NCBI GenBank assembly: GCA_029255685.2
Contig: CM055312.2
Span: forward strand, 52,114,202-52,178,201
Length of the DNA: 64,000 nt
Source: Silene conica
Taxonomy: Eukaryota > Streptophyta > Magnoliopsida > Caryophyllales > Caryophyllaceae
Direction: 5' to 3'
The translations under genes and the position numbers were made by a program. Shown in pieces: positions 1 through 12,276 of the stretch. The first letter of the stretch is position 1. Each line of letters opens with the position of its first letter. Below the pieces are notes generated by a model that searched no databases, was not told the origin of the DNA, and saw only the letters and a list, made by a program, of their open reading frames with translations.

Positions 1-564
1 ACACATGTCTTATAACACATGACCCTATTTATTAATCATGCAATTTTAACTATTAGAATTCATAATTTATAAATTTATCACATTTAAATAATAATTCCAA
101 TATTTCGAAATTATTATTGTATAGAATGTAATATCATAATTTTAATTACAACTTTTTGCAATTTTATGATCAACCGTGTTCATTCTCAATTTAATCGTTT
201 CCCAAACGAATAAATAAAAACCGAGTAATAAAACGATTTTATTACTTTGACTAGAATTATTATAATCCCATTATAAAATATTTGTCATATAAAATTATTT
301 CCAAAATTTCTAGTTATCAATTAATTTGTATCCAATACAATATTAATTAATTATTCTATTGAGACGGAATTCCCTAAAGATATGACCTTAACGGATCAAC
401 TGATCACTACCATCATATGACGATAATGTCAAACTCTAGACAACCAATCATTATCGATAAATGTTGATCAGTTGACTTTAAAAGAGTAACACTCCCAGTT
501 GTGTTTCATTCAAATGAGTTTTAATTACGTCAACACACTATTGTCGAGGACACTTCCTCCAACA
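1..564 (-). repeat. 3' LTR of TR-GAG element 1 (partial)
   Basis: Position 564 is the start of the LTR on the minus strand (TGTTGGAGG...). The block aligns base for base without gaps to 7814-8377. The rest of the LTR lies outside the window. Confidence 0.9.
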
Positions 565-589
565 ATCTCCCACTTGTCCGAGACAAGTG
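565..589 (-). promoter_or_regulatory. Polypurine tract and hairpin of element 1
   Basis: On the minus strand a perfect 8-bp stem (CACTTGTC / GACAAGTG, loop TCG; plus positions 571-578 and 582-589) runs into the tract GTGGGAGAT that abuts the LTR. Polypurine tracts prime plus-strand DNA synthesis in LTR elements. The same stem with other loops occurs in elements 2 and 3. Confidence 0.8.
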
Positions 590-3585
590 TGTTTCACCAA
601 TTCTCTTGCCCTATTACTATCTCCCACTCAATGCATGGCGTCCTCTCAGGTCGTGCCGGCAATTGATTTAAATCTAGAGTGGTTTATCTCGATCTGGAGT
701 TATAACTACTGACCGGAATTATCTACCATAGATACCTTCCGAGCGTGGCCACGCATTTCTAGTTATTATTCTCCTCGAGTGGCCTAGAGATATTTCTGAA
801 CCCTGACAAGGGGTGGACAATTCCTAATCGACTTATTCCTTCCGGCTGGCCATAGTCCATCATAATCCAAAATATGTCCTTATGAACCCCAGTTACAAAG
901 GTGTTAGGACATAAATCAAAGTTGGTCTGAAACCTATGCCACCTCAGAGAACAGTCATTAGTCCAAGAACTGACTCATGTGAAACACGATAGATGCTCCC
1001 GCCACGACCAGGCAGTCTTTTAATAAGATTACGCCAGAGCTCTATCAGCGGTCATTAGCCCGGCAAATGTACCTTAACATGTCTATGCCTAGGTGATTGA
1101 TTAGTCATCCCGTATGACTCTATGGCAATTGAACTCGCCATCAATCGCATCACACATCCGGTTGCATTGAGATGTCACCTCACTTAAGCAACTAGGGGCG
1201 AGGTCATGATAATTCAATTCACTTTAATGGGGTTCAATATGGTCTTACCATCCCATTTGAATTTTACTTGACCTTTCGTGAGTTATAAATAACTCAAACG
1301 ATTAGTGGATTACACCATCCAAGTGATCAACCTTTGAACACCATTTAATTTACAATGAGCTTAAGGGTTTCTCGTTTAAATCCCTTAAAGTTGTAATTAT
1401 CTTCATTTTGGGTAAACCAGGTTTACCACGTGCGAGCGTTCACTCTGCGGATCATATCCACACATACTATTTTATCTCAATGAGATAAGTCATTATGTGC
1501 ATTGTATAACTCCCAGCTACAATAATGCTATTACATAATTTGTGAACTTATACATTTTGTAGAATCTTGTGATGATCATGTAGTTAAAATACAAGTCATT
1601 TAGATGCATAGTCAATGAATGTAAGCCAAAGATTATCACAAATCTTTGCTTGGTATCTTGGAACTTGAGTCGTTGCAAACCTTTTACCATACGACTAAGT
1701 TATCTTCCAAAATCTTGAATTTGTCTTTCATCTTCATTGGAGAATGCTTTGACAATTGATCAAGGTTTCATCATTGGTTCAATCAACTGCTCAACAGGTT
1801 ATCCTGCAAGCGGCGCGCATCCACTTTACACGATTATACTAATGGCGGAAACATTAGCGATTTAAACGTGCAAACGATAGTACTTAAGGTTCGATAAATT
1901 TCCATGATCCCATCATGACTATACTATCTTCATCTCCATGAACAACCTTAACACTAATAACAAGATGTCTTTTATAATCTCAACTAAACATCCAATGTTC
2001 AATTAGATTTAATTCATATCAATATGTCATCTAGAACCAAAAACTCGTATACCTTTCATAAGTATCAATGTTCCAAACGAGCAATGAGTTGTTTTAGATA
2101 ACGTTTACTCCCACTAAACTCTTGTTCTTGCCTGATTCTGAAGATCCCGAAGTCATACCCATGACTCAATAGCTTCAAATCCTGGAGCGAGAACTCCCAC
2201 CGAGCTTTACATTTAACCGTAAATCATAAAGCTCCCACTCAATTCAATGTTCCTTAACATTTAATGAATTGAAATGGTTTGGACTTAACCATATGTGCTA
2301 ATAGTCACATCCCTTTCAAATACCCTTTTGAAAAGCGGTTACTGAGTTTACTGAATTCATTCTCAATGAATTACTTTGCTACTTTCAACAAAGTTACCCT
2401 TAACTTTGTAGATTGCTGACATCCTCATGTCAACCTATGCTTCTCCCAATAAATCTCATTTATTAGCATATATATCTTATAAATTTCATGGTCTGAGATT
2501 TTGCATTGGCACATTTAGATCACCATCTGAATCCAAGAACCCTTTCTTGAGCCTTTGCAAAATCTCTTGAATATTTTTCTTCGAGTGTCCTCTCGTAGTT
2601 TTTATAAGAGTCTTTTCTTATGGTGTATAACTTTTGTGTGTGGGAACTTTCAGTTCCCCACATTTATCTTATCTTATACTGTACGAGGACTCTAGCATGG
2701 ATCTTATCCATGTATAGAATTTTTCCTTACAAACTTCAAGAATTTATTCTTGAAGTATACCTCAGGGCCGGGGCCGTTGGGATATAAGGCGTAGATTTTT
2801 ACCAAACCGTAGATCTTATCCACAACCTTTGGGCTTATCCACAACTTTTGGGATGATAAGGCGTAGAATCTTAGCCACAGCCTAATCTACCTTTTAAAAC
2901 CATAAGGTGTAGATTTTCTCAATCGTAGATCCTATCCACAACTTAATCTACCTTCTAAATCTCTTACACAACTAAAACAAAATAAATCCTACTATTCACT
3001 AATAGATCAAATCTATTGTGCTTCTCAAAATCATGTGCTATTTGTGGCTTTCAAATTTCTCCCACTCTATCTTTGTAATAATAATCCCATTTCATTACCA
3101 AAGATAGCTACTAAGGCCACAAGCAATGACTTTGATGTTGGTTTGTGTACCCTTATGATTAATTACAGAAAATATTTGGTTTAAAGCTTAGATAGTTTTG
3201 AATGGTTGATAACTTTTCCTCGTAATTGAGTTCTAAACTTAATTTGATTTTGATTTGATTTGAATTAAGTATCCTATAGTTATTCTATTTCAATGGTTAT
3301 ACATTGAAATGTAATAATCAATTCTATTTTATGTTTAAGATTTGCAAGTCTTTAAACTTATTAAGAACATAATTATAAAACCGATAGTGACTTGGGTTGA
3401 AAACCAAGTCACTATATCATCCAAAATACAACAAATTGTTCAAGGATTACCCTTTCCTCGTCCAACAAGGAAATAAAACACGGATTTTAATTGCTCTTAT
3501 AATACTCCAAATCTAAGCAAAATAAGTGAAAAACAAAGCTCTTTGATCATCCTGAGTGGAGCTACTCTTAGTTCCCATTGATCCA
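590..3585 (-). other. Non-coding region between gag and polypurine tract, element 1
   Basis: About 3 kb without a credible reading frame. Stretches next to the polypurine tract match the equivalent parts of elements 2 and 3 (for example the block around 640-1300 against 18990-19680). The position where an autonomous copia element carries pol is therefore occupied by conserved non-coding sequence. Confidence 0.6.
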
Positions 3586-4591
3586 TCATGCTTGGTTTTT
3601 CTTTCCCTTACCTTTGCTTTCATGCCCTAATTCAAGTAAGAAGGGCATTCACATCACAACTTTTATCTTAATACATTAGTTGAGATTAACATAAAATAGG
3701 GATAGTCATCGTACCGACTGGAAGAATTTTCCCAGCTTTGATATCGCTGAGATATTTGGAACAGTTCCTCTTCCTATGTCCTTTGCCATTTCAATAAAAG
3801 CACTTAGCTTCTTGAGAGCTCTTGTTGGGATTTGAGGTGTTTGCCTCAGAAGATACTTTCTTTGAACCTTTGGAAGGTTGCTTCCCCTTTGCCTTACCCT
3901 TCCTATCGAACTTTTCTTTGCCCTTAACATTTATGTTGAGCACATCCTTAGGGGCACTAACATTTAGGCCCATGTCCCTCTCTACTTGCACGATCATATT
4001 GTGTAATTCCTCAAGAGAGATGTCTTGGTTCCTCATGTTGAAATTCACCCGGAATTGTACATAAGTCTTTACCTTAGACAAGGAGTAGAGGATTCTGTCA
4101 ATCACAAGTTCCTTAGGAATGTCCACTTGATTCTTCCTTAGGGTTTCTACATGCTCAATTAACTTGAGCACATGTGGGATAACCTTTTGCCCCTCCTTAA
4201 GGTTGAGATCAAAGAAGGCCGATGCCGCCTCGTGTTGGACAATTCTCGAAGCCTTTGAGAACATTGTCACGAGCCTGGAATAGATCTCATAAGCCGTGCC
4301 AATCTTTATGACACTCCTTTGGAGTTCCGGCTCCATCGAGAGGATCAAAACATTTTTGATTGCCCAAGACTCCTTCTGATAAGTATCATAGGGTCGCCTT
4401 GCAGCGGTGGTGGCATCTTCTGCAGGTTCAGGAGGTGATTCTTCGATGAGGAATTCGGTCTTACCGTCACCTTCTGCCGCCAACAATAGTTGGGCATCCC
4501 AATCGGCAAAGTTTGCCCCATTCTTTTCTAGCTTACAATGATCCATGAAGGAATGTAACCATGAAGTGTTTGTAGTAGTGGAGGTGGTCAT
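3586..4591 (-). pseudogene. gag: copia-type Gag, element 1, with GT-AG intron and a stop in the zinc knuckle
   Basis: Start ATG at 4591; it aligns with the Gag of element 3 over its whole length (motifs SWLxSFMDxCK, DWDAQLLLA, KNVLxxSMEP, VERDMGL). Gag forms the particle that packages element RNA. The zinc knuckle should be C-X2-C-X4-H-X4-C, but its second Cys codon is TGA (3791-3793); the rest follows as NGKGHRKRNC. A GT-AG intron at 3714-3627 (88 nt) interrupts the codon after Val. Splicing adds the tail GHESKGKGKKNQA and a stop at 3586-3588. The intron sits at the same residue and phase as in elements 2 and 3, which supports it. The stop makes this copy defective unless read through. Confidence 0.82.
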
Positions 4592-7065
4592 GATTGATAT
4601 TGATTCGAAGATTTAACTACAAAATTTTAAACATATGAAGAAATTAAATGCTAATCGTTTTTATGTTCATCTTAACTTGTAAACATATTTACCAAGCTAA
4701 TGCATCTATAAAATGACCTCTATCCAATTTTATAAATGATTCCAAGACCCAAACCCATACCCCTGAAATCGTGAACCAATGGAACTCCGACCCAATGATA
4801 TGGTTTGGTGGGTTAAAATAAACCGGTTCTACCCTGGAACTCTTGGTTGATGACAAATCATAATTTATACATCTTAGCCCGGAACACATTGACCACTGGT
4901 CCTCTACACTTCCGTTGAGTACAAACCAAATTTCAAATGCATCGAGATGCGATCCGCCCACTGGACTGAATCCACCCCATTGCCCCACTGATCCTACGTA
5001 ATGAGGTTCGTACTGCCCACTGGACTAGCACCACCCAACGAAATAGAAGCTCATGGGTTCTACTATTTGGTAAGGCTAATTCTCAATTGTTTTGTTTAAT
5101 ATAGAGGTCTTGTCAATTTATTATCTATCTCCTTTAAGTGAATTAAATTGGTGAACTCGATAATTATAATTGACACAGTCGTTTTTTAACGATCTAAACT
5201 AATATGCATGTTAATGGCGATTTGGCTATGCATGCAAACATATTAAAAATGCAAGAATAAAAGCAATAAAGCAATAAAATCCTAGTATGACCTTCCTAGT
5301 AATAGTAAAAACTAATTAACTATTACAAATTCGGAAACCAACTCCATGGTCCCTTGAACTTTATTGGCACGCCATCCAAGAAAACACCGTCTTGTCGGAA
5401 CTCCTTTCCGTATGGCACCGTCTTTTGGATCTCCGGAATTACAATAAAAATAATACAACTATTCTATTGTAAAACTGAAAATTAAATTAAATTACAAACC
5501 CGTGATACGAGATCACATAAATTACAACCGAATCAATATTCCCTTTCATTACGGGTAATATTGATTAAAACTAAGGCCATACTAAGAAAATTACATAATT
5601 CCAAATTATATAAATAACATTCAAATATGACATTCACATTAAATAAAATGCAATAATAAAATATGTATGCACATGCTTAATTTTTAATGCCAAATCGCCT
5701 TATGGGAGCAAATATCTCATATTTGTTTACGGTTTTTACGGATATGCGCGACTTTAACTATTAAAATCATCAAAATTACATAAATCTAATTTATGTCCAA
5801 GTTAATCATCCTAACATCCTTTAGGAATCAATGTTTAGTCTTTACTAATGTTTGATCATGATTTAACTTGATTTTGCATTATTGTTCATAAATTACTTGT
5901 ATTTTCGGGAAAAATAAACAAAATACGGCCAAATGAGTCAAATAAAATTTGAAATTTAAAATTCAAAATTTTAGACTTTCTGGAAATTTTCTAAAAATTC
6001 AGAAATTATTAAAATGGTCTTATGCAAATATTTATAGTTTATTTGTTAAATAAATCATATAAAAGCCGTTTTTATGGTTAGAAATCCGATTTAAATTATA
6101 AAAACAAACAATAATTTGCCATAAATTTTTAGTCATACTAAAATATATATTAGAATCTGAAAATGACCAAAAATAACAGACCATACTCGAAATTATATTT
6201 TTACGACTCACAAATTACGATTATTAACTAATTAACTCATAAAAATTAATAATCATAAAAACATAAACTTTTTGATATCCATCTTTTAGATCTGATGTTC
6301 CTATTATATAAGACATGTATGGGTAAAAGTTTATGCCATAATATTAAGATTAACTATTTTTAACACAATAAGTCATTATTTAGCCGATTTTAACTATTAA
6401 AATCACAAAACATGCATCACATGAGAATAAATTCCCAAAAATTATATACATTCTGTAAATATTGCATGTGACATTGTGTTAACTGTTTATGGCAAAATTC
6501 CAACTATAACTATTAAAGTCGAATTTGAGTCACTATTAATACGATTTTTACTATAAAAATCATTAATCATGCAAAATAAGTCCAATAAATCCGAAAATTT
6601 ATAAAGGTATTTTATATATTGCATGTGACTTCTCATAAAATGTTTAAGGTCAAATTCGAAATATAACCTTCTATACCCATTTTCACTCATATTATGACTA
6701 TTTATCTCATAAAAATCATAATCCATGCATATTAACTCCATTTCTTACGAAAAATCATATACAATATATTAAATATGCATGTGAGAACATATCAAAAAAT
6801 CTCGGCCAGAAACCATTTTTAACTATTTTTCCCATTAATTGTCTTTAAAACCGATTTAAACTACAAAATATACATATAAATATAAAAATGAACAATAAAA
6901 ATCCATAAAATCATTTTTATGTCCTAAAACCATTTTAGAATCGGAAAATTTAACATGCAAAATTATTTTGTGATTTATCATAATAAATACAAAATTCTCG
7001 AAAATTATATGTTAATCCGTTTAACATAAAACATGAATCCGATCATGCATGCAACAACCGTAATG
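4592..7065 (-). other. Untranslated leader of element 1
   Basis: About 2.5 kb of AT-rich sequence between PBS and gag with only short random frames. The leader of element 3 is of similar length (2.0 kb) and lies in the same position. Unusually long leaders are common in non-autonomous LTR elements. Confidence 0.6.
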
Positions 7066-7077
7066 CTCTGATACCAC
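7066..7077 (-). promoter_or_regulatory. Primer binding site of element 1
   Basis: Minus strand TGGTATCAGAGC, complementary to the 3' end of initiator tRNA-Met, two bases inside the LTR end. It fixes the orientation of the element as minus. Confidence 0.92.
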
Positions 7078-7079
7078 TT

Positions 7080-8377
7080 GTAGGGAACTAAGTTCCTGAT
7101 TTTATACTCAAAACTAATGTGAGTTTTGTTTCTTTAAGTTTAGGTTATAAAACTTAATAAGATCTTATGCATGCATGATGATATCATAAGATGTGATTGT
7201 CCTTACATTGGTTTTAGAAGGTTTATACTCAATAATCACCTATTACTTGAGTCTTCAATACCGAAATACCCTAACGATCTAACAAAAATCGTCTCCAAAA
7301 GATACGTCTGAAGGACCCGATCTCAAACTAACACCAATTTTGTTACTAGAAAATTAGTATTAGTATACTAGAATTAATAATAATATTACTCTTATAATAT
7401 TACTATCATGGAAATAATTTATTTTCTTAAGAAACTATTTTGCTTAGAAAACTTAGAGAGAATGATGTTGTAGTAATGTGAGATAAATGTAAGCATCAAC
7501 TAGCAACAAGTGAACTTGTGGTGGTGGATAGTGTGGTATTTATAGAGCAACAATGCTCACATGAGAGGGCACATAGCCGGCCATGTCAAGCCTTCATGGC
7601 CTATGCATGCTCTCTTAAACTCTTACACAAAGGCTCAAATATGCCTTACACATATGCTTTGTGTATTTTACACACAATCCCCTTACTTACACACACTATC
7701 ACTTGCTAATTTAAACACACAATCCACACATATACATACATTATCACGGCTGAAAATGGGTCTTATTATGGACTCATTTTATCTTTGTCAATTGTGTTAA
7801 TTTGTAACATGTCACACATGTCTTATAACACATGACCCTATTTGTTAATCATGCAATTTTAACTATTAGAATTCATAATTTACAAATTTATCACATTTAA
7901 ATAATAATTCCAATATTTCGAAATTATTATTGTATAAAATGTAATATCATAATTTTAATTACAACTCTTTGCAATTTTATGATCAACCGTGTTCATTCTC
8001 AATTTAATCGTTTCCCAAACGAATAAATAAAAACCGAGTAATAAAACGATTTTATTACTTTGACTATAATTATTATAATCCCATTATAAAATATTCGTCA
8101 TATAAAATTATTTCCAAAATTTCTAGTTATCAATTAATTTGTATCCAATACAATATTAATTAATTATTCAATTGAGACGAAATTCCCGAAAGATATGACC
8201 TTAAGGGATCAACTGATCACCACCATCATATGACGATAATGTCAAACTCTAGACAGCCAATCATTATCGATAAATGTTGATCAGTTGACTTTAAAAGAGT
8301 AACACTCCCAGTTGTGTTTCATTCAAATGAGTTTTAACTACGTCAACACACTATTGTCGAGGACACTTCCTCCAACA
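7080..8377 (-). repeat. 5' LTR of TR-GAG element 1
   Basis: 1298 bp, TGTTGG...CCTACA on the minus strand. The inner end is next to the PBS; the outer end abuts element 2 leader sequence (AAGAGGTCATTAAG). The part from 7974 onward is also the outermost segment of palindrome P1. Confidence 0.9.
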
Positions 8378-8493
8378 AAGAGGTCATTAAGTAAATGCTA
8401 AACTTGTTTAATATATTTACGAGTTTTAAATATAAATGATGTTGTTTTTAATTCCTTCACTTTTATTTGTAGTTTAATTTTCAAACATCATCA

Positions 8494-9506
8494 ATGGCCA
8501 CCAACGCTCCACCTCTCACTAATGTATCATGGCTTCGATCCTTCATGGATCGTTGCAAATTTGATAAGCATGGTTCCAATTTTAAGGATTGGGATGCGCA
8601 GTTGGTTTTGGCCGCTCAAGGTGACGATAAGACTCGTTACCTTACCGAAGCCGCTCCTCCCGCTCGCTCCGCGGCTCCAGCTCGTGAGGCTTATGAAGCC
8701 TACATGAAAGAGTCCTCCGCTCTCAAGAATGTGCTTATCTTCTCTATGGAGCCGGATCTCCAAAGGAATATGATCAAGCTAAGCACGTCATATGAGATTT
8801 ACACCAAACTTGCGACTATGTTCTCGCAAACTCCAAGGGTGATTCAATATGAGGCGGCCTCCTCCTTCTTCGACATTTGTTTGAAGGAAGGACAAAAGGT
8901 TAGCCCTCATGTACTCAAATTGGTTGAGTTAGCGGAAACTCTCAAGTTGCAAGGAGTTGATGTTCCCGACTCCCTCATCATTGACCGAGTTCTTCACTCT
9001 CTCAGTAAGGTGAAATTGTATGCTCAGTTCCGGGTGAACTTTAACATGTGAAATCAAGAAACCACATTGGACGAATTGTATAAGATGCTCGTCCAAGCGG
9101 AGAGGGACATGGGACTTCATGAAAGTTCTACTAAGGATGTTTTGAACATCGAGAAGAAAGGGAAAGGCAATTTCAAGAGGAGTGCCTTCAAAGGCAAGGG
9201 AAAGAAAACGTTGAAGCCCAAACCGGCTAAAGAGAAGACCTTTTCGAAAGGCGTTTCCACCTCATCTTTAAAGGCTGAAGACAAGTGCCATTATTGCACG
9301 AGGTTAGGGCATTGGAAACGTAATAGCCCCAAATACTTGACCGATCTCAAAAATGGAAAGGCTCTCGCCGTAGGTAATAATTCTCGTTTAAAATTCATGT
9401 TATTTTGTCAACTTATGTATGGTGATACAAGTTATTGACTATTACCCTTTTCAACTGTTTTAAAGGGGCACCTCCTAGTGACAAAGGCAAGGAGAAGGAA
9501 GCTTGA
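8494..9506 (+). pseudogene. gag: copia-type Gag of element 2 (left arm), intron 9374-9465, one nonsense codon
   Basis: ATG at 8494 gives MATNAPPLTNVSWLRSF, as in element 3. A TGA at 9049-9051 replaces the CGA (Arg) codon of element 3 after RVNFNM; the frame then continues. The zinc knuckle reads CHYCTRLGHWKRNS: its last Cys is Ser. A 92-nt GT-AG intron (9374-9465) follows AV; splicing adds GAPPSDKGKEKEA and stop 9504-9506. Both palindrome arms share the TGA and the Cys-to-Ser change, so these predate the duplication. Without the TGA the protein would be about 306 residues. Confidence 0.85.
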
Positions 9507-12276
9507 ATTTCCTTACATGGATAACTATGGTAGCATCCAAGTGATTGAAGACTTGAAGAGCTTGGCTCTAATTTTCATTATTGTCTTCTTTCATTTAGGC
9601 ATTTTATTTTCAAGAACAATTTCTTCTCTTGTAAGACAAGGATTTAAATCCTAAACAATGGTTGTATTTTGGATATTAGTGACTTGGTTTTGAAGCCAAG
9701 TCACTCCTTTTGTTCTTAATCAAATTATTGATTCCTAAAATAAATTGCATGCCTTGTTAATCATGAATTAAAGTGATCTTAATAAATCACTAAGCAAGTA
9801 CCCTGAAACGTTCATTGTAAAATAACATTGATACGATCAATATAAAAGAATCAAAGTGTTGATTAAAAACGGAGAACTACACCACATGAGAAACTCTCAA
9901 TCAAAATGAGATATAATTAGTTCATTATATAATGATCATTTTAAGTGAAAATGAGAATTAATTTATCACACCTAAAAACTTTTTCAACATTCATATACAT
10001 TGGTTATAGAAAAATTGCTATCCTTATATAAATAAAGGTTATTTTAAAGGATAGAGTGGGAGAAAATATTTCGCCCGCAAACCAATGATATAAAAAGTGG
10101 GATCTAAGAGAAGAATCCTACATGGGATTCTTAAGAAGAACCCTAAATGAATGGATATAAGAAACTACGAGAGGACACAGAAGAAACTACGGGAGGACAC
10201 GAAAGGAAATGTTCCTCATGTCATTGTTTCTTAGAGAGGATAAAAGAAACCCCGTATGAAATCGGAAGGAAAATCGGTTCCTTAAATATGATGTTTCTCA
10301 AAATTATAAGATAATAGAGGAGAAATCATCTCAGTTCTCTCGATGGTAGTCTCTTTTGTATCGAAAAATGTAATTAGGAAATATCGCAAGAAATGAAGAG
10401 TTCATTTAAGAAGTGATAATTGATTGATAAAGTAGATCACTATAGGGATAGTGATACTGGTTCAAGTAGAGGCAAAATAATAACATGCGAGAAATGAAAG
10501 GTTCATTTAAGAAATAACATCGGTCACTATAGAAAGAGTGATATTGGTTTTAGTGGGAGCGATATTCATTAGAGTATTGAACATACCATTTAGAGAGAAT
10601 GGTGATTCTTTAGAGTGTGAAGAATAATAAGTTTTCAATTCTAGATGAATAAAATGTAATATATCATAGAATGATGGAGCTTCATGGGTAGGTTTATTAT
10701 ATTGATAATAAAAGGTCACCCATTAGAAATCAAATTGGTTGGATACATTATTCATATTGATGAATATAAACCTAAAACTTTTGATTAAGTAGCCAAGATA
10801 ATTGAAAATGTTGGAGTGATGAAAACATAAATAAATACAAATTAGATTTCAGTACATAAGTGACTAGGTACTTTAGAGCGATAATTTGATCCCTCTGACA
10901 TACCAATACGTCACGAGTTATAAGATAACAGTGGGAGCTTCCCTCAGGAAAGGAAACTCAAGATCTAGAATGAGTTCTATATTTTTTGGTGAAAGGTAAA
11001 AAATATATTAAGGTAACCAAAATAGGAAGGCTAGCCTTCCTTACATAGTCTCATTACATCATCAACAATCCGTCTATCCATGACTTATCTCTACTAGGGA
11101 TAAGTCCCATACATCGAGTTTTAATTCTAACACTTAACAATTCCTGTATCAGCTTAACTACTTTCTGAGGTCTAAGTAAAACATCCTCCACTCTTGCTTT
11201 GTTCCTCTGGTTCCATAAATGGTATATGGTAGCATTGAGTATACTATTAATCACCCCCCTTCGAAGATTTGAGCCTCGTACTGCCAGACGCCATTCAGTT
11301 ACCCTTGACAGTGGTATATGCAAACCTGTCCATGTATTTATCAACTTAGAATGAGTTCTAGATATGTACTCAAATGAGATCATATTATACGAGATAATAT
11401 GAGTTGGAAGGAGACCAAAATTTGTAGGTTTTGAAAACATGAATAAAAGGTTTATTCGCATATTCAAACCACTAATACAAATTGATGATCATGCATCAAA
11501 TCCTATGGAGTAGTATTGACTGTTATTGCATGACAATGTTGTTTGAGTTATAATTAACTCACAATGAAAGATACTTTGTCAAAATCCAAATGGGTTGTAA
11601 GAGACAACTTTGAACCCCATAAACTGAACTAGATTGACCTAGTATAGCCCCTAGCTGCTTGTATGGGGTGACATCTCGAAGCGACTGGAGTGTGAGACGA
11701 TTGATGGCAAATTCAAATGTCATAGAGTCATATGTGATGACTGGTCGATCATATAGACAAACTGTAAGAGACACTCTGTCGGGCAAAGTGACCGCTTATA
11801 GAGTTCTGGAAACTTTATAATAGCCCGGTCGTGGCAAGAACTGCTATAGTACTGCTATAGTATTCTTATGAGTCAATTCTTAGACTAAAGACTACTCACC
11901 GAAGATGGCACAGTTTTGGCATAGCCTTGATCCATTCTCTACGACTTTTCGTAACTGGATTCAAATGGGATTGTTTTGGGTTGTGTCTGACTGTGGCTAG
12001 TTGAAGGGAGTAGTGCGATAGAAATTGTCCAACCCCTTGTCAGGGTTGTTCAAATCTCAAGGCCACTCGAGGAGACGTTAACTTGAAATGCGTGGCCACG
12101 CTCGGAAGGTATCTATGGTAGATAATTCCGGTCAAACAGTTATTCTCCAGATCGAGGAAACCACTCATGATATAATCAAATGCAAGTACGACTAGAGAGA
12201 CACCTTGCATTGAGTGGGAGATTTTAATAGGACAAGAGAATTGGTGACGCACACTTGTCGAGGACAAGCGGGAGAT
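9507..12276 (+). other. Non-coding 3' region of element 2 with hairpin and polypurine tract
   Basis: Aligns with the 3' region of element 3 (39136-41406) apart from the LINE insertion. It ends in the stem CACTTGTC / GACAAGCG (12252-12270, loop GAG) and the tract GCGGGAGAT directly before the LTR at 12277. No convincing reading frame; frames in the 11.5-12.3 kb stretch are chance openings. Confidence 0.7.
10980..11346 (-). mobile_element. 5'-truncated LINE fragment
   Basis: A 367-bp block absent from element 3, flanked by a 14-bp direct repeat TAGAATGAGTTCTA (10966-10979 and 11347-11360). On the minus strand it encodes the C-terminal part of a plant L1-type ORF2 (motifs GVINSILNATIYHLWNQRN and RIKTRC) and ends CACCAAAAAAT. 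Severe 5' truncation, a short A tail and a long TSD are typical of LINE retrotransposition. Confidence 0.85.

Larger units (their letters stand above)
1..8377 (-). mobile_element. TR-GAG element 1 (gag-only Ty1/copia-type LTR element, cut by window start)
   Basis: Read on the minus strand the order is 5' LTR (8377-7080), PBS (7077-7066), 2.5-kb leader, gag (4591-3586), 3-kb non-coding region, hairpin/polypurine tract, and 3' LTR (564 to beyond the window start). No protease, integrase, RT or RNase H reading frame is present, so it matches the plant TR-GAG class of non-autonomous copia elements. It has inserted into TR-GAG element 2 just upstream of that element's gag. The visible 564 bp of 3' LTR align without gaps to 7814-8377 with about 13 differences (~2%), so it is clearly older than element 3. 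Confidence 0.85.

Noticed and set aside
7066-7077. tRNA gene remnant at the GCTCTGATACCA blocks
   Set aside because: These are 12-18 bp primer binding sites next to LTR ends; no tRNA body is present.
11559-12267. Small frames conserved between P1 arms as possible genes of TR-GAG element 2
   Set aside because: Conservation follows from the palindrome; the corresponding DNA in element 3 does not keep the same frames.
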